Shown: piece after piece, positions 1 through 5,413 of the stretch
How the letters are laid out: the number at the start of each line of letters is the position of its first letter
Position numbering within the stretch: position 1 is the stretch's first letter
Source: Thermoproteota archaeon
GTDB taxonomy: Archaea; Thermoproteota; Thermoprotei_A; Sulfolobales; Desulfurococcaceae
DNA length: 5,502 bases
Assembly (NCBI GenBank): GCA_013154205.1
Contig: JAADCY010000215.1
Coordinates: forward strand, 1 to 5,502
Reading direction: 5' to 3'
Made by a program: the position numbers and the translations under genes
Notes under the pieces: model-generated
What the model was told of the DNA's origin: nothing
The model's database searches: none
What the model saw: the letters and a program-made list of their open reading frames with translations, nothing else

Positions 1-1
1 A

Positions 2-103
2 GCACTAGCAGCAAGCCTATTCCACTTCAAAATAATAGAAATACCAAAACTAAAACAATACCTAGCACAAAAAGGAATACCAGTAAGACCAGTTCTAGTC
101 TAA
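2..103 (+). CDS. hisF: Imidazole glycerol phosphate synthase subunit HisF, C-terminal end (partial)
   Basis: The frame beginning at base 2 is open to a TAA stop at 101-103 and gives 33 residues containing AALAASLFHF, then a helix, then KGIPVRP near the end. This matches the typical end of HisF: the conserved A(A)S.FH of the last beta strand of the (beta/alpha)8 barrel, followed by the final helix and a terminal GIPVR. HisF is the cytoplasmic cyclase subunit that, with the glutaminase HisH, makes imidazole glycerol phosphate and AICAR in histidine biosynthesis. Only the tail is present, so catalytic residues and the start cannot be judged. The gene ends 214 nt before the next start and is separated from it by a promoter, so it is probably the end of an independent transcript. 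The identification rests on recognising the family's C-terminal signature; no other family seemed to fit as well. Confidence 0.85.
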   Translation, partial: ALAASLFHFKIIEIPKLKQYLAQKGIPVRPVLV

Positions 104-230
104 GTTCCTCTAGCTTTAGGAGAGTGTGTTATCGTTAGCTGCTTTAATGTTCTGACCTACTTTGAGACTGACATAAGATATTGGGATAGTTGTGCTGTTC
201 CGGCTACGTTCTGGGTTCAACGTTTTAGTT

Positions 231-257
231 CGTTATAGTGTCGTTATGTATGCGTTA
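231..257 (+). repeat. Three CGTTA direct repeats at 11-bp spacing
   Basis: CGTTA occurs at 231-235, 242-246 and 253-257, exactly 11 bp apart, with a further CGTT at 221-224 (10 bp before the first). Such spacing puts every copy on the same face of the DNA helix. The array lies roughly 27-55 bp upstream of the TATA box of the binding-protein gene, where an archaeal regulator would be expected. What is seen is the spacing; binding by a regulator is inference, and five-base repeats can arise by chance. Confidence 0.4.
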
Positions 258-261
258 CATA
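245..261. promoter_or_regulatory. Inverted repeat TATGTA-N5-TACATA, candidate operator
   Basis: Bases 245-250 (TATGTA) are the exact reverse complement of 256-261 (TACATA), with a 5-nt spacer TGCGT. This is a 17-bp dyad of the size bound by dimeric helix-turn-helix repressors such as archaeal metal-dependent or Lrp/TrmB-type regulators. It overlaps the last CGTTA copy and sits about 23 bp upstream of the TATA box. The dyad is certain; its function is only inferred. Confidence 0.35.
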
Positions 262-280
262 CTTATCATATTGTTAAGTA
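260..280. promoter_or_regulatory. Inverted repeat TACTTA-N9-TAAGTA abutting the TATA box
   Basis: TACTTA at 260-265 and its reverse complement TAAGTA at 275-280 lie 15 bp apart start to start, ending 3 bp before the TATA box. The left part belongs to ATACTTATCA (259-268), which recurs upstream of the permease gene at 2754-2763. A protein bound here would overlap the BRE region and could block TBP/TFB. Function is inferred, and AT-rich sequence makes chance matches more likely. Confidence 0.35.
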
Positions 281-283
281 ATA

Positions 284-293
284 CTTTTATAAT
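284..293 (+). promoter_or_regulatory. Archaeal TATA box of the binding-protein gene
   Basis: CTTTTATAAT matches the archaeal TBP-binding consensus and is preceded by the purine-rich stretch AAGTAA (276-282 region), acceptable as a BRE. Initiation about 26-27 bp downstream of its centre would fall near 315, only a few bases before the ATG at 318, so the message would be leaderless or nearly so. A GTGAG at 308-312 resembles part of the crenarchaeal Shine-Dalgarno GAGGTGA and would serve if transcription started further upstream. Confidence 0.65.
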
Positions 294-317
294 AGATAAG
301 ACATATCGTGAGATGCT

Positions 318-2720
318 ATGAATCGTAAGTATGTCCTGATAATGCTTGTGATAGCAGTAATAGTGGTTAGCAGCGTGCTCTCATACTATGTAATGACAGT
401 TAAAAAGCATTATGGTGCGAAAAAGGTTAGCCAGTTAAGATATCCTCGATACACAAACGAGAGCGAGGTCTGCGCATCTGGTGGCGAGTTCAGAGTATGT
501 CTAAGATACAGTATAGTACGTAAAGGCTCGGCTACATATGTCGTGTTCAGAGACCTTGTCAATAGGACGCTCATGGTGCGAGTACCTGTGAGAAGGATAG
601 TTATAACGTTCTATCCTCAGCTTTATCTGGCCGTGCTAGGAGTGAAAGACTTTCCTAAGTATGTTGTCGGGTGGCGTGCAGCATCTTGGAAGTTGTTCAG
701 ATATGATTATTATGAATATTTTCTCAAATATATGCCTCAGATAGCGAAGATACCGGATGTAGGCTGTCTCTACAGGGGAACCTTTAATCCTGAGAAGGTG
801 ATAGAGCTACATCCTGATGTAGTGTTTGCAGACAAATGGCAGTACCAGTATTACAATGTTCTGAAGAAGGTGGTAGATGCAGGTATACCGGTGGTGTTTC
901 TGGATCATGGAAAAACGTTGTTTGGACCTGTGAAGTCGATTCTCATAATAGGCCTTCTCACGGGACATTTAAGGAAGGCTGAAGAGATAGCATCTTGGAT
1001 CCTTAGACTGCTATGGCTGATATTTTCGAGACTCGCACATGCTAAGAAGATGAATGTCAAAGTGTTCTTAGAGAGGGGATATAGACTCTGGTATACACAG
1101 GGCAGATATGGGTGGGGAGAGTTCCTTTATCTACTAGGAGCAAGAAACATAGCTGAAGGAAAGATACCGAGGATAGGCACTATATCGCCAGAGTATGTTA
1201 TCTCGCAGAACCCTCAGTACTACATAATCACCTGCTCTTGGTGGGTAAAGAGACCTAACACCCCGCTATGTGGTGTAAATATCACAAATAAGACGCTGAT
1301 AATAGAGAGAGCCATAGGATTTATAAAGCTTCACCAAGGCATAGAGAGCATACAAGCAATAAGGGAGGGAAACGTATGGCTGATATATCATGACCTGGAT
1401 CATAATTTCAATTGGTTTGGCATACTGTTACTTGCTAAGATACTTTATCCAGACCTATTTAGAGACATAAATGCTACAGAACTTATAAACGAGTTCTTTG
1501 AGAAGTTCATAGGAGTCCCCTTCAGAGGAACATGGATCCTTCATATCGGGAAGGATATATTAATAAGGTATGGTGTCCTTCATGTAGCGCCTCAGGGTAA
1601 ACTATGTGCCTCCTATATGAACTACACTTACTGTGTACACTATAGTCTGAATCTTGTAAACAATAAGTTATACATTACTGTAAAGGACCTGGCCGGAAAT
1701 ACAGTTACAGCGAAGTATCCTGCTAAGAGAGTCGTGATAGTAGCGTCTCCCTACATAGTCGACTTTATAGCAGTTAATGGTCCAGGATGGTCGATAAAGG
1801 TTGTCGGGTGGGATCCTAGCCACTTTAAGGAGTATAGAAGGTGGATCTGGGAAAAATACTCCGAGGTGGCTCCAGATCTAAACGATATTCCTAATATAGG
1901 ATCGCTATATAAGGGATCGCTAGATGTTGAGAAGATCATAGCTCTTCATCCTGACATAGTGATAGCGTCGGTATACCAGTGCGAGTCTGCTAAGGGAGTA
2001 CTAGCTAGAATAGAAGATTCCGGAATACCGGTTCTCTGCATAGACTTTCATAGCGAGACTGTGGAAAACCATGTTAAAAGTATCCTTCTCCTAGGTCTCG
2101 TACTTGGAAGAGAGGACCGAGCGCGAGAGATAGCAGAGTTCTACATGAGCAGAGTGATTCCGATACTTCTGAAGTTAAGTAAGATAATGAGAAAACCGAA
2201 GGTCTTTGTAGAGGCTGGGTACCGGATGTGGCTCACGTTTGGCCCATCATATATGTGGGGAGCGATAATAACCAAGGTAGGTGGAATAGATATAGCAGAT
2301 AGCAAAGTAACAAGATGGGGTGTTCTCTCTCCAGAGTACGTGATCTCCCAGAATCCTGACATATGGATAATAACGTGCGCGTACTGGCCCAATAAGCCAG
2401 ACTCACCCTGGTGCGGCTACTATGCCAATGCGAGCCTCGTCGTAGAGAGAGCATTAAAATGGATAAAACTCCACAAGGGTATGCAATATACTAACGCGTT
2501 TAGGAACGGCGTAATATGCATAATACATCACGGACTTGCAAGACATATATATGACTTTGTCGCATTCGAATTTCTCGCAAAGATTCTTCACCCAGAGCTG
2601 TTTAGAGATTTAGACCCGTTAAAGGACTTTGAAATATTTCACGAGAAGTTTCTGCCAGTAAATTACTCTGGCACATGGTTTCTATGTTTAAACAAAACGG
2701 TATTAAATAGTATTAAGTAG
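318..2720 (+). CDS. Tandem-domain FecB/BtuF-like ABC transporter substrate-binding protein
   Basis: An 800-residue extracytoplasmic binding protein for the ABC importer encoded just downstream. Residues 5-27 are a hydrophobic segment after a short basic start (MNRK), acting as signal or anchor. There is no lipobox cysteine and no C-terminal membrane segment, so N-terminal anchoring is likely. Two homologous class III periplasmic-binding-protein domains follow, about 51-412 and 429-793. Both have the family pattern of R.VVI, VGW, LHPDVV/LHPDIV, AGIPVVFLD/SGIPVLCID, KSIL..GL, GYR.W and SPEYVISQNP. Family members usually have one such domain in 300-400 residues, so this is twice the usual size. 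Both halves keep cysteines with equal spacing (C52/C61 and C430/C439; C306/C318 and C687/C699), possibly disulfides, and histidines H339/H719 and H358/H738, possible ligand contacts. Nine N-glycosylation sequons (for example N47, N82, N435, N782) fit surface exposure. The family handles iron chelates, haem, corrinoids and metals; the actual substrate is unknown. Confidence 0.85.
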   Translation: MNRKYVLIMLVIAVIVVSSVLSYYVMTVKKHYGAKKVSQLRYPRYTNESEVCASGGEFRVCLRYSIVRKGSATYVVFRDLVNRTLMVRVPVRRIVITFYPQLYLAVLGVKDFPKYVVGWRAASWKLFRYDYYEYFLKYMPQIAKIPDVGCLYRGTFNPEKVIELHPDVVFADKWQYQYYNVLKKVVDAGIPVVFLDHGKTLFGPVKSILIIGLLTGHLRKAEEIASWILRLLWLIFSRLAHAKKMNVKVFLERGYRLWYTQGRYGWGEFLYLLGARNIAEGKIPRIGTISPEYVISQNPQYYIITCSWWVKRPNTPLCGVNITNKTLIIERAIGFIKLHQGIESIQAIREGNVWLIYHDLDHNFNWFGILLLAKILYPDLFRDINATELINEFFEKFIGVPFRGTWILHIGKDILIRYGVLHVAPQGKLCASYMNYTYCVHYSLNLVNNKLYITVKDLAGNTVTAKYPAKRVVIVASPYIVDFIAVNGPGWSIKVVGWDPSHFKEYRRWIWEKYSEVAPDLNDIPNIGSLYKGSLDVEKIIALHPDIVIASVYQCESAKGVLARIEDSGIPVLCIDFHSETVENHVKSILLLGLVLGREDRAREIAEFYMSRVIPILLKLSKIMRKPKVFVEAGYRMWLTFGPSYMWGAIITKVGGIDIADSKVTRWGVLSPEYVISQNPDIWIITCAYWPNKPDSPWCGYYANASLVVERALKWIKLHKGMQYTNAFRNGVICIIHHGLARHIYDFVAFEFLAKILHPELFRDLDPLKDFEIFHEKFLPVNYSGTWFLCLNKTVLNSIK
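468..1553 (+). repeat. Binding domain copy 1 of the tandem substrate-binding protein
   Basis: Residues about 51-412. It begins with a short beta-rich stretch carrying C52 and C61, continues into the binding-protein fold with VGW at 117-119, LHPDVV at 164-169 and SPEYVISQNP at 290-299, and ends with the GTW motif at 404-406. In the block 285-319, 21 of 35 residues match copy 2. The offset between copies is 378 residues at the start and 381 at the end, so the two align almost without gaps. Confidence 0.8.
1602..2696 (+). repeat. Binding domain copy 2 of the tandem substrate-binding protein
   Basis: Residues about 429-793. Landmarks match copy 1: C430 and C439, VGW at 496-498, LHPDIV at 543-548, SPEYVISQNP at 671-680, C687 and C699, GTW at 785-787. 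It has extra cysteines (C555, C574, C734, C790) that copy 1 lacks. The copies differ clearly at amino-acid and DNA level, so this is an old duplication under selection and not a recent or assembly-made repeat. Confidence 0.8.
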
Positions 2721-2740
2721 ATCACATATGACATGATATT

Positions 2741-2749
2741 ACTTATATC
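2741..2749 (+). promoter_or_regulatory. Candidate internal TATA box before the permease gene
   Basis: ACTTATATC lies in the 51-nt gap after the binding-protein stop. Initiation about 26 bp downstream of its centre falls at 2771-2773, that is on the ATG at 2772, giving a leaderless mRNA. A second AT-rich run (CATATATAAT, 2764-2773) lies too close to the start to serve it. The gap also contains TACTTAT twice, at 2740-2746 and 2755-2761, 15 bp apart. A separate promoter would let permease, ATPase and methyltransferase be set independently of the binding protein; read-through from the first promoter is equally possible. Confidence 0.45.
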
Positions 2750-2771
2750 TTGAATACTTATCACATATATA

Positions 2772-3833
2772 ATGGTAACCATGAACAACATACGTTCTCC
2801 ATACCGGCTGATAATAGTCAGAAGGCTGATAATAGTTATATCATTTTCAATACTTACCTTTGTACTATTCTTATTAGATTTATGCGTAGGCTCGTCTGGA
2901 ATATCTATACACGATGTTGTTGAAGTCCTCCTTAACCTAAATAAAAATCCTATACTTCACGCAATAATATTTGATTTTAGATTACCATGGTCGCTTATGG
3001 CTGTCGTAGTTGGCTTCTCTCTAGGAGTAGCAGGTGCAGTAATGCAGACCATACTGAACAATCCTCTTGCCTCACCATATACTCTAGGAATCTCTCATGG
3101 CGCCGGATTTGGCGCAGCACTAGTATATTCTCTTGGTGTAAGTATCCTCGGAAAACTAACTATGAGTACTTACGCTCAATACATCGTGCCTATAAACGCC
3201 TTTGTTTTTGCCTTAATCACATGTGGCGTAATCGTGCTTATAGGAAAAGTGAGAGGATTCACGTATGAGACCCTCATCCTAGCTGGCATAGCTATGTCGT
3301 TTCTCTTTAGTGCTCTACTATCTCTGATGGAGTACTTTGCCAGTGAGGAGGCCCTCCAAGCTATAGTGTTCTGGCTGTTTGGTAGCCTCGTTAAGGCTAC
3401 GCTACTAAATGTGCTGATAGTAAGTATAGTGATGATAATATCTACCGTAATACTTATGAGATTTAGTTGGGAACTGACAACACTCAGATTAGGAGACGAG
3501 AAAGCTCGTTCGCTAGGAGCGAATCCTGAGAGAATAAGACTCGTATCTATGATCATAGCATCAATACTGACAGCAGCAGCAGTATGTTTCGTAGGTATAA
3601 TCGGTTTTGTGGGGCTAGTAGCACCACACATAGCTAGATTCCTCACAGGGGAAGATGCACGATTTCTTGTGCCTACTTCAGGATTAGCAGGCTCTATAAT
3701 GCTCTCAGGTGCCGCGATAGCATCTAAGACTATAATGAGCGGAGCTATATTGCCTATAGGCATAGTAACATCCATCATAGGAATACCATTCTTCCTGTAT
3801 CTCATCATAAAAGGGAAGAGAGGGGTCTGGTAA
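2772..3833 (+). CDS. FecCD/BtuC-family ABC transporter permease
   Basis: A 353-residue polytopic membrane protein, the usual length for FecCD/BtuC permeases, with about ten hydrophobic segments (first about 16-38; others near 73-92, 136-158, 165-188, 208-230, 258-278, 325-346). Family motifs are clear: D-x-RLP at 68-72, GVAGAVMQ at 85-92 followed by NNPLASPYTLGISHGAG (96-112), the cytoplasmic coupling segment LGDEKARSLGANPERIR (240-256) that docks on the ATPase, and FVGLVAPHIARFLTGEDAR (279-297). As the only permease in the cluster it probably forms the homodimeric channel for the substrate delivered by the upstream binding protein. Oddities: the RLPR arginine is W73, and the usual D-x3-R before the PxG motif is absent (S318 and M322), with the segment about three residues short. 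The start at 2772 fits a leaderless mRNA; ATG at 2781 is an alternative. The ATPase gene follows after 2 nt. Confidence 0.9.
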   Translation: MVTMNNIRSPYRLIIVRRLIIVISFSILTFVLFLLDLCVGSSGISIHDVVEVLLNLNKNPILHAIIFDFRLPWSLMAVVVGFSLGVAGAVMQTILNNPLASPYTLGISHGAGFGAALVYSLGVSILGKLTMSTYAQYIVPINAFVFALITCGVIVLIGKVRGFTYETLILAGIAMSFLFSALLSLMEYFASEEALQAIVFWLFGSLVKATLLNVLIVSIVMIISTVILMRFSWELTTLRLGDEKARSLGANPERIRLVSMIIASILTAAAVCFVGIIGFVGLVAPHIARFLTGEDARFLVPTSGLAGSIMLSGAAIASKTIMSGAILPIGIVTSIIGIPFFLYLIIKGKRGVW

Positions 3834-3835
3834 CC

Positions 3836-4609
3836 ATGTACGCTATAGAGGTAGAAAAGTTAACCTTCGGTTATAGAAGATCTCCAATATTAGAAGATAT
3901 TAATATAAAAGTTCGAGAAAAAGAGATAGTCTCTATAATAGGTCCAAATGGAAGTGGAAAGACCACACTACTAAGATGTATAGCCGGTATATTGAAACCC
4001 TGGAGAGGAAGAGTGAAGATATTAGGTAGAGATCTTGAAAGCATGTCCCAAAGAGATCTGAACAGGATAGTAAGTTACCTGCCTCAAGAGACAGTTCCCC
4101 CTCCCTCACTAATGACAGTATACGAGTACGTTCTTCTTGGAAGGCTTCACTACATATCGGGAAAGCTGACAGTCTCCAACGAAGATCATAAATCAGTCTT
4201 TGAGATTCTTAAATTGTTAGAACTTGACAATTATGCTAAAAAGTGCATGCATGAGCTAAGTGGAGGTGAAAAACAGCTAGTGTACATAGCCCAAGCGCTC
4301 GTGAGAAAACCTAAGGTGCTTCTTCTTGACGAACCGTTAAATCATCTAGATATTAAGAACCAATTTATAGTGTTAAAAGTTCTAAGAGAATTAGTAAAGA
4401 AGCTTGAACTGACCGTTGTAATAGTCATGCATGATATAAATCAAGCCGCTAGATATTCAGATAAGATAGTGCTGATGAGCAGCGGCAAAATTGTTGCTGA
4501 AGGACCTCCTGACGAGGTTATCGTGCCTGAGCTCTTAGAGAAAGTATATGGTATCAAGTTTAGGCTAATATATGATCATAACGTCCCTCAAGTGATACCA
4601 AAAGGATAG
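3836..4609 (+). CDS. FecE/BtuD-type ABC transporter ATPase
   Basis: A 257-residue cytoplasmic ATP-binding subunit that powers the importer. All catalytic motifs are intact: aromatic A-loop region FGY (11-13), Walker A GPNGSGKT (36-43), Q-loop Q84 in YLPQ, ABC signature LSGGE (141-145), Walker B LLLDEP (162-167), D-loop NHLD (169-172) and H-loop H199 in VMHD. The segment VYEYVLLGR (95-103) after the Q-loop is typical of the iron/corrinoid importer ATPases (FepC/FecE/BtuD group), which agrees with the FecCD-type permease. Length is normal and no accessory domain is present, so a homodimer is expected. The gene begins 2 nt after the permease stop; the purine-rich GAGAGGGG at 3817-3824 lies upstream as a possible ribosome-binding site, about 11 nt from the ATG. 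The transported substrate cannot be deduced from this subunit. Confidence 0.95.
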   Translation: MYAIEVEKLTFGYRRSPILEDINIKVREKEIVSIIGPNGSGKTTLLRCIAGILKPWRGRVKILGRDLESMSQRDLNRIVSYLPQETVPPPSLMTVYEYVLLGRLHYISGKLTVSNEDHKSVFEILKLLELDNYAKKCMHELSGGEKQLVYIAQALVRKPKVLLLDEPLNHLDIKNQFIVLKVLRELVKKLELTVVIVMHDINQAARYSDKIVLMSSGKIVAEGPPDEVIVPELLEKVYGIKFRLIYDHNVPQVIPKG

Positions 4610-4612
4610 AAA

Positions 4613-5350
4613 ATGTATAAGAACATAGCCAGAAGATACTGGTCTCAGAGAGGTAAAACATACGACAGCACGCCCGGCCATTCCTCACATGAAGGCATAT
4701 GGCGTAGGATACTCACGATAGTTATAAGGTCCTATAGCGAGGTTATCAGAAGATGCGTTGACATAGGGTGTGGTACAGGATTTATGACAAAGATATTACA
4801 AGAACTCGGTCCCTATGTAGTATGCCTTGACATATCTCGTGATATGTTAATGCAGGCCAAAGCAAAGTTATGGAGGATCAGTAATGTTGACATTATAGAG
4901 GCTGATGCAGAGAACCTACCTATAAGAAATGGATCGATAGACCTAGCAGTTTCCAGACACGTCATATGGACTCTACAGGATCCTGTTACCGCTATCAGAG
5001 AGTGGTTGAGAATACTGAAAAGTTCTGGTGTTATCGTGAGCTTTGATGGAACATGGTGTAGTAACTGTATGTTCAAGAGAACTTTTAAAGTCCTTCTAAA
5101 TATATTCAGGATAGTTACAAAGTACAATGTTAGTCTAAGAGACTCGTTAAAGTACAACCTACTAAGAATATTCAGAAAAGATAACATAGAAATTGTAAGA
5201 AAGATGTTAAAAATATGTAACATTAAATATATAGAGATCGATCTAACGTTTCTAAAAAAGTTACTTATATCAGATAAGCTTCAGAGAGATTACTCATATT
5301 ACATGATTATAATAAGAAAGTCTAGAAAGAGATTACAAGTCTCTCCATAG
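4613..5350 (+). CDS. Class I SAM-dependent methyltransferase linked to the importer
   Basis: A 245-residue cytoplasmic protein with the Rossmann-like methyltransferase fold of the UbiE/Methyltransf_11 type. Motif I is VDIGCGTGF (49-57), the acidic residue that binds the SAM ribose is probably D73 in CLDIS, motif II/III is ADAENLPIRNGSID (97-110, D98 near the adenine), followed by SRHVIWTLQDP (114-124) and a LRILKSSGV hairpin (132-140). The N-terminal YWSQRGKTYD (9-18) and H23/H26 resemble the substrate-gating lid of this group. A WCSNC motif (148-152, CxxC) follows the fold core and might bind metal or a thiol ligand. The C-terminal third is basic and helical, ending in a beta strand (YYMIII). 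The start lies 3 nt after the ATPase stop with only a weak ribosome-binding site (AAAGGAT, 4601-4607), which suggests coupled translation. Acceptor substrate unknown; a role in modifying the imported ligand or a chelator is inferred from position only. Confidence 0.88.
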   Translation: MYKNIARRYWSQRGKTYDSTPGHSSHEGIWRRILTIVIRSYSEVIRRCVDIGCGTGFMTKILQELGPYVVCLDISRDMLMQAKAKLWRISNVDIIEADAENLPIRNGSIDLAVSRHVIWTLQDPVTAIREWLRILKSSGVIVSFDGTWCSNCMFKRTFKVLLNIFRIVTKYNVSLRDSLKYNLLRIFRKDNIEIVRKMLKICNIKYIEIDLTFLKKLLISDKLQRDYSYYMIIIRKSRKRLQVSP

Positions 5351-5382
5351 AGGTTCTGCAGCAGGACTCTCTTAGGATAAGG

Positions 5383-5390
5383 TTTTTATA
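5383..5390 (+). promoter_or_regulatory. TATA box of the tRNA-Val gene
   Basis: TTTTTATA preceded by the purine-rich AGGATAAGG (5374-5382), a good BRE plus TATA pair. Its centre is about 27 bp from the first tRNA base at 5414, the expected distance for transcription starting at or just before the mature 5' end. The run of five T (5383-5387) could also act as a transcription terminator for the methyltransferase operon, whose stop is 33 nt upstream. Confidence 0.7.
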
Positions 5391-5413
5391 GAGTCATGTA
5401 ACTGTTGTGAAGA

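Noticed and set aside
104..125. Weak inverted repeat (TCCT / AGGA) after hisF as a terminator
   Set aside because: Only four pairs with an eight-base loop and no following T run, so there is too little support.
104..317. Possible cobalamin riboswitch or other leader RNA before the transporter
   Set aside because: No B12-box-like sequence or long paired structure was seen, and the TATA position implies almost no 5' leader.
313..321. Minimal ORF ATG-CTA-TGA overlapping the binding-protein start
   Set aside because: The predicted transcription start is near 315, so this ATG is probably not in the mRNA. A two-codon ORF is easily due to chance.
2141..2454. Two overlapping minus-strand open frames inside the binding-protein gene
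   Set aside because: They are short, compositionally odd and opposite a well-supported coding region with conserved repeats.
468..2696. The two similar halves of the binding protein as an assembly duplication or a fusion of two genes in error
   Set aside because: The copies differ throughout at DNA and protein level, and the frame runs without interruption through the linker, so the tandem architecture is genuine.
2987..3268. 93-codon open frame in another + frame inside the permease gene
   Set aside because: The translation is rich in Arg, Ser and Cys with no motif, as expected from reading the permease out of frame.
3176..3808. 210-codon open frame on the minus strand opposite the permease gene
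   Set aside because: It is a mirror of the permease coding frame. Its translation has no recognisable domain, while the + strand frame carries clear FecCD motifs.
4813..5223. 136-codon open frame on the minus strand opposite the methyltransferase
   Set aside because: It lies wholly within the methyltransferase gene, shows no family motif and has no plausible promoter.
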